Source: Leptolyngbya cf. ectocarpi LEGE 11479 (lineage in GTDB: Bacteria > Cyanobacteriota > Cyanobacteriia > Phormidesmidales > Phormidesmidaceae). From it: a DNA stretch of 32,968 nt. Positions 1 through 8,906 of the stretch are shown here, in pieces. Under the pieces are notes generated by a model. The model saw nothing but the letters and a program-made list of their open reading frames with translations, made no database searches and was not told where the DNA came from. The translations under genes were made by a program, and so were the position numbers. Numbering within the stretch: position 1 is the stretch's first letter; each line of letters begins with the position of its first letter. The DNA lies in contig NZ_JADEXP010000027.1 in assembly GCF_015207065.1 (NCBI RefSeq), positions 1-32,968 of the forward strand, written 5' to 3'.

Positions 1-1496
1 GCGTTACCTTGACCAAGAATTGCATCTACGATAATTCCATCTGTCCGAAGTGTATTTTTTGAGACATCTAAAATAATACCAGGCACTTCAATCTCAAATC
101 CACTATCTCTATAGATACTCTTATCGCCCTTTTTTAGCCTCCAATAACTATACAGTGTTTGATTTGATTCATCTTTTATCTCTTTTTCCTCTACAAAAGA
201 TTGGAGCTCATCCTTATAGTTAACGATATAGCGTAGTTCATCTAAAATAGCGTTTTTGACTGTTTCTCTCTTGTCGCTGACAATAACATCACTTAGTAAG
301 CCATCCATTTCCGAAACAGATAATTCTTGATAGTTTTCCGGATTGCCGTCAAGATCATATCCTAAACGGACATCTGTTAGGTGAAAAACTGTAATATATT
401 CCTGATTCATCTGTCGGAAAACAAAGCTAAGGGTCCGGCTTACATTAACATTCTCAATTTCCCGAATAATTTCTGTCTCTTCACCAGTTTTAACATTTAC
501 TTCGTATGAGCTATTTACTTGAACATTTCGTTTGGAAGAAGCTTTTGCAGCATGCTTGGATACAGCATTGCTAACATTTTTTGAAAGCCGATCGCGAGAA
601 CTATTGCTAGATCCCTTGACGCCTGCAGAAACAGCTGCTTTTCCAAAGCCAAAATTCACTTCTGCGGAGGCTTTGACTTGATATCCGAAAGATTTTTTAT
701 AAGCGCTTTTGTTTGTTTGTTCGGCTTTGACAGAATCTTCAAAAGAGGTAGCACTTTCTTTATTAAAAGAGTCAAAGATACTTGAGGCAGTCTTAGAATC
801 TTGCTCGCTTTTTTTATACGTCTGAACACTTATCTTTGTCTTCTCTCCAGGAAGCAATGAAAAAGTCTTGATAACTTCACCGGCCCCATAATTTCCGCGA
901 TATGAAGATAGGCGATACGTCTCTATAAGGATTAACTTAGGGTATTCACTCCTATTTACCGGATAGCTAGCAATTGTTTCCTGTCCTGCAAAGTTAGTGG
1001 TTGTTATGAGTCTTTCGCCATTTATTAGCGCTTGCGCTACATGACCTATTACTTTCTCATTTTGTTGTGTCTGTGATTGGGGTGTTTCTCCTAATTGTTC
1101 CGTTGTAAAAGGAGATATAACTTCGTCTACAGGAAGAGTTGCTTCCTCACTAATCGATGATATCTGCTCTATTCTAAGTGGTGATAGAAATCTTAGCTTT
1201 TCTTGCAGAAAGGTTTTGACTTCAGGGGATATTGCTATTTTCAAGTCAGGATCAATAGATTGACCCTTGGCAAATTCATAGATCTTTTTTTCCAATTCGA
1301 CTACATCTGCATCAAGAAAACCATTAGGTAAAGTAGTACCCGGTTGTGAATTATTTGGCCTATCAAAATATTCAAAGGGGATATCTAGCTCTATATAATT
1401 TCTGCCACTATATGCTGTATTTTCGGGCACACTGTAGCTGAGAATTGGCGCTTTACCTGCTGGATCGAGCTGAATGATGGGTTCTTGATTTTCCAC
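1..1496 (-). CDS. Partial gene of unknown function, AT-rich, runs off left edge
   Basis: An uninterrupted reading frame of 498 codons runs from a GTG at 1496 to the window edge, so the C-terminus is missing. The start is supported by an AAGG about nine bases upstream and an in-frame TAA further upstream. The protein begins VENQEPIIQLDPAGKAP. A central part reads SLLPGEKTKISVQTYKKSE, followed by a charged coiled stretch (SSIFDSFNKESATSFEDSVK) and then an alanine/glycine/serine-rich section (VNFGFGKAAVSAGVKGSSN). A beta-rich part follows (VSRTLSFVFRQMNQEYITVF). I see no signal peptide, no clear membrane helix and no family I can name. It is visibly more AT-rich than its neighbours and contains no GCGATCGC, which suggests acquisition. 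It lies 140 bases downstream of the STAND gene on the same strand. Confidence 0.8.
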   Translation of the reverse strand, partial: MENQEPIIQLDPAGKAPILSYSVPENTAYSGRNYIELDIPFEYFDRPNNSQPGTTLPNGFLDADVVELEKKIYEFAKGQSIDPDLKIAISPEVKTFLQEKLRFLSPLRIEQISSISEEATLPVDEVISPFTTEQLGETPQSQTQQNEKVIGHVAQALINGERLITTTNFAGQETIASYPVNRSEYPKLILIETYRLSSYRGNYGAGEVIKTFSLLPGEKTKISVQTYKKSEQDSKTASSIFDSFNKESATSFEDSVKAEQTNKSAYKKSFGYQVKASAEVNFGFGKAAVSAGVKGSSNSSRDRLSKNVSNAVSKHAAKASSKRNVQVNSSYEVNVKTGEETEIIREIENVNVSRTLSFVFRQMNQEYITVFHLTDVRLGYDLDGNPENYQELSVSEMDGLLSDVIVSDKRETVKNAILDELRYIVNYKDELQSFVEEKEIKDESNQTLYSYWRLKKGDKSIYRDSGFEIEVPGIILDVSKNTLRTDGIIVDAILGQGN

Positions 1497-1556
1497 TATG
1501 ACTACCTTATAGAAATATATTGCTGCACTGTGCAGAGATACTTATGATTGTGTATC

Positions 1557-1584
1557 TGTATAAATTCTAGAAAGCTTAGAGCAA
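1557..1584 (-). promoter_or_regulatory. Possible sigma70-type promoter for the left-end gene
   Basis: Read on the minus strand, TTGCTC and TATACA are separated by 16 bases, about 60 bases upstream of the GTG at 1496. This would give the AT-rich gene its own promoter rather than read-through from the STAND gene. The match is by eye only. Confidence 0.3.
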
Positions 1585-1636
1585 TTTATAGTCAGGAAAA
1601 AGTCCTTGACTTGAGCTACTAAAGGTCTGCAAAAAG

Positions 1637-4600
1637 TCAGATCTTCACTGCTCCCAGAATCTGCAATGTCTTCTTCTGGGAGTCTGCTAAACCAGTCGCC
1701 CCTTCGATATTCATCCCCTCATAGGGGCGCGGAGCCCGTAAAACCTTCAAACATTTTCCCGTAGCCACATCCCACATACGCACCGTCTCATCATGGCTCG
1801 CGCTGGCCACCATAGTGCCATCTGTACTAAACGCCACCGCAGATACCATATTTTCATGCCCCACCAGCGTCTTCAGACAGTCGAATGTAGCCGCATCCCA
1901 CAGCTTAATTGTCTGATCGTGACTGCTGCTAACCAGGGTCTTACCATCGGGTGAAAACCGCACGGCACCAATAAACCCACCATGGCCCTGAATCACACGC
2001 GGCGGTGTATTCGCATCCATTGTCCACATCATTATCAATCCTTGGGAGCCACCCCCTACGAGATAGTTACCATCAGGACTAAACGCTAGATCGGGCATAT
2101 AGTCTTGTGCGATCGCAATCGTCCTCAAACATTCCCCCGTACTGATATCCCACACCCGAATCGTTTTATCAATGCTGCTTGTCGCCAGCCACTGCCCATC
2201 TGGACTAAAATCAGCTCCAAACACCCAACTACTGTGACCCTGGAGCGTCAAAAGACAGTGCCCGGTTCGCCAATCCCATACCTTGACTGTCTGATCAAAA
2301 CAGGTACTCGCAAGACGCTGTCCGTCACGACTCAAAACAACTTTCCAAACCTGTCCCTGGTGCCCTTCTAGAACACACATCTGTTGTCCCGTCTCTAGAT
2401 TCCAGAGATAAATAATATTCCCTGCACCGCAGGCTAAAACCGGCTCCGTCGGATGATGGCACAGCGTATGCACATAGCTGTCATGCCCCGATAGTGATTG
2501 GATGCAGGTACTGCTCTCCACATCCCAAATCCTTACCATCTGGTCCTGGCCACCGCTGGCTAATGTATACCCTGTTGGAGAAAATGACACTGTCCAGTTT
2601 ACCTGAGGATAGCCCCTGAACGTTTTCAGGCACTGCCCTGAGGTCATATCCCACAGCTTAACTGCCTGATTATCACAGGATGCCAATACAGACGACTGAG
2701 AATCTAAAGCCACATCCCAAACCCGTGCTGCAAACCCATGCAGTGTTCTAAGACATTGCCCTGAAGCCATATCCCAAATTCTCACTGTCTGGTCTTCACT
2801 GGCACTCACAATCTGCTGGTTGTCGCTAACTACAACTGACCAAATAGCGGCCTGATGACCTGTTAAAATTCTCAGGCAGTCTCCTGTTTCTAAATTCCAG
2901 AGTCTAATGGTTTTATCAATACTGGCACTGATCAGTGTTTGATTGTCCGGGGTAAAGGTTAGCGATCGCAACCCGCTTCCATGGCCCTCCAGGCGGCTCA
3001 CACAGTCACTATGCTCTACATCCCAAAGATAAATAGAGTTAGCAACTGGGCTACCGCTCGCCAGCATTTTTTCATCTGCACTCAGCGCAATCGGGTCAAT
3101 ACCGGTCTCATGGGTTAATGTCTTCACACAGGTACTGGTTGCCCAATCCCAAACCTTGACCGTACTATCCTCACTACCACTCATCAGCTGTTGACCATCA
3201 GGGTGCCAAACAACCGTACTCACCCGTTTATTGTGGCCCATCAGCGTTGTTATCAACTGTCCTGTCGTGACATCCCAAATCTTGATCGTCTGATCCTCTG
3301 CACCGCTAGCTAACTGTCTACCCTTAGGGCTGAAGGCCACTGACCAAATCCAGCCAGTATGACCCTTTCGAGACAGAATTTCCTGACCGTTAGTGGCATT
3401 CCAAATATGGATCTCTCCATTGGTGTCGCCAGCTGCCAGTAGCTGCCCATCAGGACTAAACGCAACCGAAATCGCACTACCAAGAGATTCACTAAAAACA
3501 GATTTACTCAGGTCCGCATGGGCGAGATTCACACCCTGTAAATTTTTCCCAGACAGATAGGTTTGCCAAAGGGGCAAATGAGAAAAATCCTGCCCCTGCA
3601 AATCCACATCAAGCTGACATAGCAAGTTGAGCAAGTTACCACCTGCATACCCAACATTATCAGCTGTCTGATACTTAAACGACGTCAGCAATTGTTGTAG
3701 CTGTCTCTCAATCGGTTGAGCAGGGTGATGCGTGCTACATAATTTTTCTAACAGTGGTTGGGACAGCTGGCGTATCTGCGCCTCACGAATAAACTCCTTG
3801 GCATTCGCTTTAAGGAGTGCGTACTGACTAAACAGCTGACAATTCTGCTCAGCGATTTCTTGATAGAACTGCTCTACTAGCCGTTCTGTCATATATTCCA
3901 TTACCACCGGTTGCTGAGTAATGCCAGCTCGACTGGTTTCTACCAGCGATCGCGCCTTTAATGACTCCACTGCCTCTAGCAATGCCCGATGGGATACCGC
4001 TGGCACGATATCTGCCCGCAGCTCTTTTAGTGTGGTCCATTCTCGATTAATCGCCAGCCAGCGCATCACCGTTTGTTCCATGGCCGACAGGCGATTAAAT
4101 TGCTGGTCCAGCAGGTCCCACAGGTCTCCAAAGACTATGGTGCCGTACTCTAAAAAATCGGCTACCTCTCCAGCAAACACGGAGCGAATCGTCGCGGCTA
4201 TAATTTTGAGCGCCAAAGGGTTACCGCTGTAGCGATTGATTAGCTGCTGGTGTTGTTTGTTACTGCCATGAATGCCTACAGTACTGAGAATTTCCTGGCT
4301 GGCAGTGGGGGTGAGTCCGGTAAGGCGGTGCGATCGCACCGCCCTTCCATCCATTTCCCGATAGGTCAACCCCATCGGCTTTTCCCGACTCGTAATCATC
4401 AAGCAGCTCTGGTGATCCGCATCTGCTATCCGTTCTAGCAGCAGATCATAGTCCTCATAACCCTGGCGATATTTTCCAGTGCGATCTCCCGTTTGCAAAA
4501 TGGACTCAAAATTATCCAGCACCAGCAGACACCGTTTTTGACGCAAATAGTTCAATACCTGTTCGATTTGTTTGTCTGACGCATCTGATATCTGAGTATC

Positions 4601-5161
4601 CTGCTGCTCTGAAAAAAAAAGAATCAGTTCTGGCAACACCGCCGACAGTGGCGGAGCCTGCCGTAGTGTGCGCCATGCCACATAGTCAAACTGTGACTGC
4701 ACCTGTCTAGCCACCTTGACAGCAAGCGCCGTTTTTCCAACACCGCCAATCCCCAGAATGCTTACCAGGCGGCAACTATCCTCTACCAACCAGGTGGCCA
4801 GTTTAGACTGCTCTTGCGCACGTCCATAAAATTTCTCTATATCTACGGATTCTCCCCAATTTTGCCTGGGGTCCGCCACCGTTGTTACAAATGTTTGATT
4901 TGTTACTGCCTGATGGGAGAGATTACATAATATGTTGCGGACATTACTCTTTGAGACCTTTTTTCCAAAAACCTTGGAGAGTAAGCGCCATAGCTGAGCA
5001 CCAGCATCTTTAACATATCCATGCTCATAGCCAAGAGTTGTGGCAATTGTTACGTAGGAGTGTCCGTCCCATACTTTACGAAAGATATCTATTTGAGTTT
5101 TGCTTAAGTATTCTGTATCTAATCTGCGTTCGAGTAGAGCTAATGCTTCGTCAACGGTCAT
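1637..5161 (-). CDS. STAND NTPase: N-terminal HTH, NB-ARC, 14 WD40 repeats
   Basis: This 1174-residue protein is a signal-transduction NTPase with numerous domains. Residues 1-80 form a helical HTH-like domain (DGHSYVTIATTLGYEHGYVK) of the kind found at the N-terminus of cyanobacterial NB-ARC proteins. The NTPase follows: Walker A GIGGVGKT at 137-144, Walker B CLLVLDNFES near 211-220, a SR sensor pair near 258, and GNPLAL near 313. A pentapeptide-like linker (KNLQGVNLAHADLSKSVF, near 540) leads into the WD40 region. I count 14 WD repeats, most ending in IWD or LWD followed by TGxC, which fits two seven-bladed propellers. By family knowledge the propeller senses a ligand and the NTPase oligomerises. 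No obvious effector domain is fused, so any output would be through the HTH-like domain or a partner. Roles in defence or signalling are inference. Confidence 0.93.
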   Translation of the reverse strand: MTVDEALALLERRLDTEYLSKTQIDIFRKVWDGHSYVTIATTLGYEHGYVKDAGAQLWRLLSKVFGKKVSKSNVRNILCNLSHQAVTNQTFVTTVADPRQNWGESVDIEKFYGRAQEQSKLATWLVEDSCRLVSILGIGGVGKTALAVKVARQVQSQFDYVAWRTLRQAPPLSAVLPELILFFSEQQDTQISDASDKQIEQVLNYLRQKRCLLVLDNFESILQTGDRTGKYRQGYEDYDLLLERIADADHQSCLMITSREKPMGLTYREMDGRAVRSHRLTGLTPTASQEILSTVGIHGSNKQHQQLINRYSGNPLALKIIAATIRSVFAGEVADFLEYGTIVFGDLWDLLDQQFNRLSAMEQTVMRWLAINREWTTLKELRADIVPAVSHRALLEAVESLKARSLVETSRAGITQQPVVMEYMTERLVEQFYQEIAEQNCQLFSQYALLKANAKEFIREAQIRQLSQPLLEKLCSTHHPAQPIERQLQQLLTSFKYQTADNVGYAGGNLLNLLCQLDVDLQGQDFSHLPLWQTYLSGKNLQGVNLAHADLSKSVFSESLGSAISVAFSPDGQLLAAGDTNGEIHIWNATNGQEILSRKGHTGWIWSVAFSPKGRQLASGAEDQTIKIWDVTTGQLITTLMGHNKRVSTVVWHPDGQQLMSGSEDSTVKVWDWATSTCVKTLTHETGIDPIALSADEKMLASGSPVANSIYLWDVEHSDCVSRLEGHGSGLRSLTFTPDNQTLISASIDKTIRLWNLETGDCLRILTGHQAAIWSVVVSDNQQIVSASEDQTVRIWDMASGQCLRTLHGFAARVWDVALDSQSSVLASCDNQAVKLWDMTSGQCLKTFRGYPQVNWTVSFSPTGYTLASGGQDQMVRIWDVESSTCIQSLSGHDSYVHTLCHHPTEPVLACGAGNIIYLWNLETGQQMCVLEGHQGQVWKVVLSRDGQRLASTCFDQTVKVWDWRTGHCLLTLQGHSSWVFGADFSPDGQWLATSSIDKTIRVWDISTGECLRTIAIAQDYMPDLAFSPDGNYLVGGGSQGLIMMWTMDANTPPRVIQGHGGFIGAVRFSPDGKTLVSSSHDQTIKLWDAATFDCLKTLVGHENMVSAVAFSTDGTMVASASHDETVRMWDVATGKCLKVLRAPRPYEGMNIEGATGLADSQKKTLQILGAVKI

Positions 5162-5411
5162 TGCACAGCGTTCAGTCAGAATAAGGACTTATATCAAATT
5201 CTGCACCCTGTTTTGTTTATACTACGAATTCTCTAGTAGCACGGCTTGTAACAACGAATTGTTTTGATATTTGTTAAAGGATGAGTCGGCAGCTAGAGTG
5301 CAAATATCTGCAAAATCTAGCTGCTACTTTAAAGGGCTGGACTGAAAGAAAAGCACTCACCGTCAAAGCCTATAGGACCACGAACCACAGACTTATCAGT
5401 TTGCGGTCTTC

Positions 5412-5819
5412 CTAATCAACCCTGACCCGTTTGGTTAGAATTGCCATTACCTCATTGGATCGACCGGTGGCCAAAGGACGGCTCCAATCATTGGGCTCTG
5501 CATAGTTGAGCTTAAACAATAAGGCGATGGTGTTTTGCACCGATGTCAGGCTACCTAACAACAGCACCCGCACATCCTCATACTCATGCTCTGGCAACGA
5601 CCCACCGGCAGGCGGATCTGTAGGCGCACCTGCGCCCTGGTTAGTATTAACAAACATGGACTCTGATCTCCGATAAACAATGGGAAGGAAACCAGAGACC
5701 ACAAAATAGCCACCCCGTGCATAGGTGCAATCCGGGGTGGCATCAGGTACATTAAACCTGCGCTCCCAGGCTGCAGTGACAGCTTGAGGGTGTATGTCAT
5801 CGGTTAGGTGTGCCAGCAC
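5412..5819 (-). CDS. Small conserved cyanobacterial-type hypothetical protein
   Basis: The frame encodes 135 residues from a GTG at 5819, with coding character in FVVSGFLPIVYRRSESMFV, EYEDVRVLLLGSLTSVQNTI and the end EVMAILTKRVRVD. The layout resembles small cyanobacterial proteins of unknown function that end in a similar EVM-ILTKR tail; this is recollection, not a search. No signal peptide or membrane helix is visible. The start is uncertain because there is no convincing ribosome site. The overlapping 81-codon frame at 5555-5800 looks like a shadow. The gene lies between the STAND gene and tRNA-Val and has no evident operon partner. Confidence 0.65.
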   Translation of the reverse strand: MLAHLTDDIHPQAVTAAWERRFNVPDATPDCTYARGGYFVVSGFLPIVYRRSESMFVNTNQGAGAPTDPPAGGSLPEHEYEDVRVLLLGSLTSVQNTIALLFKLNYAEPNDWSRPLATGRSNEVMAILTKRVRVD

Positions 5820-5930
5820 CTGCCGATGGCGCTAAATTATGGACTCTGTAGTAAAGGCTGTGAACAGCCTAAAGCTAAGATTAGCCATAACTCTTGACTG
5901 AGTCAAGGGGGAATTACTAATAATTGGAAA

Positions 5931-6004
5931 TGGACGTACGCCGACTCGAACGGCGGACCTCATCGATGTCAACGATGCGCTCTAACCAACTGAGCTATAC
6001 GTCC
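5931..6004 (-). tRNA. tRNA-Val (anticodon GAC)
   Basis: The minus strand folds into a full cloverleaf. The acceptor GGACGTA pairs with TACGTCC. The D arm contains AGCTCAGTTGGTTAGAGC. The anticodon stem CATCG/CGATG encloses loop TTGACAT, giving anticodon GAC for valine GUC/GUU codons. The T arm contains GTTCGAGTC. The discriminator base is A at 5931, and CCA is not genome-encoded. Confidence 0.96.
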
Positions 6005-6210
6005 TTAGTGGGCTTTAAGCCTAACATGACTACGAAATCTAGAGCAACGGATTTTAGAAAAATTCCCGAAAGTACGGGCACTTCCTTGTGGATGCCCAAA
6101 GAGTAACAGCGATGATGTCCCTGATGATGCCTAAACAAGGGCCGAAGACCGAATAACGCCGTCAGCTAAATTCATCTAGGATAAATCAGGATGTAGAGGA
6201 TAGCTGGTGT

Positions 6211-6981
6211 ATGGAGTGGCGAGAGGTGGCGGGCAATTGGCTGTTGATACCGCCAAACCCGGTGGGGATTATTCATTTTTTGGGGGGGGCTTTTGTGGCG
6301 GCGGCCCCTAGTGTTACCTATGGTTGGCTGCTGGAGAGCTTCTATGGTCATGGCTATGCCATTGTGGCAACGCCGTTTATTAATACGTTTGACCATGGCG
6401 CGATCGCAACCGAAGTCCTCACCACCTTTGACCAGGCGATGATCTATCTGCGGCGTCAGGTGATTGGCGACCGCTATCTGCCGATCTATGGCATTGGCCA
6501 CAGCATGGGGTGCAAAGTGCATCTGCTGATTGCCAGCCTTTATAAGGTGGACCGAGCTGGTAATGTTTTTATCTCTTTTAATAACTATCCCGCCCGCAGA
6601 TCAATTCCGCTGCTGGAACAGTTTGTCCAGTTTGCGCCCGATTTCGCCCCAAATTTTGACATTGAGTTTACGCCTAGCCCCAGTCAGACCCTGAACCTGG
6701 TTCGCGATCGCTACACCGTGGGGCGCAACCTGCTGATTAAATTCCGCAAAGATACCATCGACCAAACCTACGACCTCAGCGATGTCCTCTATCAGCGGTT
6801 CCCCCGGATGACGGCTATTCAAATTCTCAAGGGCACCCACACTACACCCATCGCGCAGGATGTGCGATGGCAGTCGGGTACGTCCTTTACTCCTTTTGAC
6901 GCCATCGGTCAGTTTGTCAAACAGGAGTTTTATCGCGACTTAGGTCAACTCAAAGAAACGGTTTTGCAGTGGTTAGGATAG
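6211..6981 (+). CDS. DUF1350 family alpha/beta-hydrolase-like protein
   Basis: The 256-residue protein matches what I know of the DUF1350 family of cyanobacteria and plastids. It begins with a beta-rich stretch containing PVGIIHFLGGAFVAAAP, where HFLGGAF resembles the oxyanion-side loop of hydrolases. The nucleophile-elbow motif GHSMG at 96-100 makes Ser98 the likely nucleophile. A helix-rich C-terminal half follows, with the expected FNNYPARRSIP segment. The start at 6211 is preceded by AGAGGA about ten bases upstream. No signal peptide is visible, so a cytoplasmic or membrane-surface role is likely. The substrate is not known. Confidence 0.9.
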   Translation: MEWREVAGNWLLIPPNPVGIIHFLGGAFVAAAPSVTYGWLLESFYGHGYAIVATPFINTFDHGAIATEVLTTFDQAMIYLRRQVIGDRYLPIYGIGHSMGCKVHLLIASLYKVDRAGNVFISFNNYPARRSIPLLEQFVQFAPDFAPNFDIEFTPSPSQTLNLVRDRYTVGRNLLIKFRKDTIDQTYDLSDVLYQRFPRMTAIQILKGTHTTPIAQDVRWQSGTSFTPFDAIGQFVKQEFYRDLGQLKETVLQWLG

Positions 6982-7215
6982 TTAGTGCCGTTGTCTCTCA
7001 ATAGTACGATTGAGGTAACCTCTACCCTAACCTCACCGTAACCCAGCCCATACCTGAATCATCGCTGTGAACAACAACCCCTTTCGGGGGGTGTGGGGGA
7101 GTCTAGGCCCCCACTCTAGGAGGGTTTCAGGGAGGAAAGCCCTGAGCAACCCTTCTCGCTATTTGTCAACATTCTTAAGTGGCTTTGAGTTATTGGCTAA
7201 GAGGCAAAACCGGCT

Positions 7216-7282
7216 GCGTGGGGTCCCCCCGAGTTCCCCACACCCCCATGGCTAGGGCGTTCCGCCGCCCTAGAACCCACGG
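7216..7282 (+). repeat. Dispersed GC-rich repeat, copy A
   Basis: About 67 bases beginning GCGTGGGGTCCCCCCGAGTT closely match 29173-29240 in the same orientation, with only a few substitutions. The core of each copy can form a stem of different sequence (CTAGGGC/GCCCTAG here, AGGGC/GCCCT in copy B), so structure is kept while sequence drifts. A partial inverted copy appears at about 7084-7113. This looks like a REP- or MITE-like element that does not encode protein. Confidence 0.75.
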
Positions 7283-7333
7283 AAAAATATGAGCCATATC
7301 CCCAAGGGCGTATTTGGGTGGTCGGTAAGGTGG

Positions 7334-7367
7334 TTTAGAATTTTGCGCGCTGCGACAAAATTCTAAA
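7334..7367. terminator. Perfect 12-bp hairpin, possible terminator or structured RNA
   Basis: TTTAGAATTTTG at 7334-7345 pairs with CAAAATTCTAAA at 7356-7367 across a 10-base loop. It lies 353 bases downstream of the hydrolase gene, too far for a simple terminator, so the role is open. Confidence 0.45.
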
Positions 7368-7514
7368 AGGAGCAGTGTTCTGCCTCCCTTGTAAAAAAAT
7401 AGTCATCACTAGCCCACATAACCTACCGCTCAAAAATTCGGCCTATTCCATGGCGACGTCTCCCAGCATTTGCTGCTAGGGTGTATAAATTCTTGCTGTA
7501 TTTAGCTCTGTACT

Positions 7515-8906
7515 ATGCTGATCCGCTTGCTAACTGTCGGGACTGCTACGCTGCTACTCACCTTTCCAAGCCAGCCGGTCTCGGCTAACCCAGCGAGTGT
7601 GATCGCCCAGACTGAAGATGCAGGAGCTGCAGACCTTCTCGAAACTCAGGACGAAGCGGATAGCGCTGATGATGCCGCTGCTGAGGAGCCGCTGGATGCG
7701 GTGGATCAGATTATTCTCAACGGTCTCAGTCAGTATGAAAACCGTAACTTAGCCGAGGCTAAAACCACCCTAGAGCAGGCGCTTGAAGCCGCTCGCGCCA
7801 ATGAAAACCAGGCTCAGGAGTCGTTTGCACTCACACTGCTGGGGCTGATCACGGTCAATCAAGGGGACTATGGGACGGCCTCTGACTATGCTCAGAAAGC
7901 GCTCCAGGCGTTGGAAGATGTGGAAGATCCGCAGTCTACGGTGATCGCGCTGAATGTTCTAGCGCTTTCTACCCAGGCCCAGGGTAATTTACCTGACGCG
8001 ATTAACTATGGTCAGCAAGCCCTCAAGCTGGCTCAAGAAGTTGAATTTAATGCGGGTGGCTTAAACTCCCTCAGTATTCTGGCCACCAGCTATCGCACGG
8101 TGGGGCAATATTCCCTAGCGTTGGAGGCGGCTCAGCTGGCGATTCCCCTGGCACAGTCGGAGCGCAATGGTCAGGCGCTGCTGAGTGCCCTGAATGTGGC
8201 AAGTTCTTCGCTGCTGGCCTTAGAACAAAATGAAACCGCGCTGACAGCTGCGCAAGATGCTGTGGCCGTGGCCACAGAGTTGGACAATCAGCCGAGTCGG
8301 GCGCTGGCGCTGAGTAATTTGGGTGTAGCCCAGTATCGTCTGGGAAATTTGGACGAGGCGATTGAGACCCAAACTGAGGTGCTGGAACTGGCTCAGACGG
8401 TGGGACCACTGGATGTACAGTTTACGGCGCTCTATGTGTTGGCCCTGGCCCACTACGACCAGGGGGATGTGGATACGGCGGTTGAGTTTTATCAGCAGCA
8501 TCTGGCCCTAAGCCGCGAGTCTAATGCGGTCGGGGCGGAGCTGCAGGCGCTACTGGGTCTAAGCTCGGCTTATTTGGATGATGGTCAGTACGAGAATGCG
8601 ATCGCAGCGTTTGATGACCTCCTGGCCCTATCTACAGAGCGCAATCAGCCCGTCTTTCAAAGCCTGAGCCTGTCTGGGTTAGGCTTTGCCAATGTGCAGT
8701 TACAAGACTATCCCACCGCCCAGGGGCATCTTGAGCAGGCCCTGGTGATTGCCAAAGATTTGGGCGATCGCGATGCTGAATATGGTCTGCTGAGTTTGTT
8801 AGCCGAAGTGCATCAAGCTCAAAATAATACCGAGCAGGCCCAAGACTATGCCGCCCAAGCCGCCGCTTTGCAACCGGCTGAGGCAGAAACAGCCCCCGAA
8901 GAATAA
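7515..8906 (+). CDS. Secreted TPR-repeat protein
   Basis: The 463-residue protein opens with a signal peptide (MLIRLLTVGTATLLLTFPSQ, likely cleaved after VSA) and an acidic low-complexity linker rich in D, E and A to about residue 65. About ten TPR units of roughly 40 residues follow, with the MalT/CHAT-associated spacing, for example LGVAQYRLGNLDEAIETQTEVL. The protein ends in an alanine/glutamate-rich tail. There is no CHAT peptidase or other catalytic domain. A periplasmic scaffold role is inferred from the repeats alone. Upstream there is a TATAAA element at 7484 but no clear -35. HIP1 sites inside the gene suggest long residence in this genome. Confidence 0.9.
   Translation: MLIRLLTVGTATLLLTFPSQPVSANPASVIAQTEDAGAADLLETQDEADSADDAAAEEPLDAVDQIILNGLSQYENRNLAEAKTTLEQALEAARANENQAQESFALTLLGLITVNQGDYGTASDYAQKALQALEDVEDPQSTVIALNVLALSTQAQGNLPDAINYGQQALKLAQEVEFNAGGLNSLSILATSYRTVGQYSLALEAAQLAIPLAQSERNGQALLSALNVASSSLLALEQNETALTAAQDAVAVATELDNQPSRALALSNLGVAQYRLGNLDEAIETQTEVLELAQTVGPLDVQFTALYVLALAHYDQGDVDTAVEFYQQHLALSRESNAVGAELQALLGLSSAYLDDGQYENAIAAFDDLLALSTERNQPVFQSLSLSGLGFANVQLQDYPTAQGHLEQALVIAKDLGDRDAEYGLLSLLAEVHQAQNNTEQAQDYAAQAAALQPAEAETAPEE

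Larger units (their letters stand above)
6982..7514. other. 533-base intergenic region rich in hairpins
   Basis: No convincing gene is present. The region holds a GC-rich hairpin at 7093-7114 (GTGGGGG/CCCCCAC), a nested palindrome around 7125-7155 (GGGTTxCAGGG with CCCTGxxAACCC), a dispersed repeat at 7216-7282 and an AT-rich hairpin at 7334-7367. The 62-codon frame at 7067-7255 runs through these repeats and is not believable as a gene. Confidence 0.7.

Noticed and set aside
1637-3490. DNA tandem-repeat array
   Set aside because: The periodicity comes from the WD40 coding units, about 126 bases each, and the units are too diverged to be a separate repeat feature.
5555-5800. 81-codon minus-strand frame
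   Set aside because: It overlaps the better frame 5412-5819 and has a composition typical of a shadow.
7067-7255. 62-codon plus-strand frame
   Set aside because: It runs through GC-rich hairpins and the dispersed repeat, with no ribosome site and no coding character.
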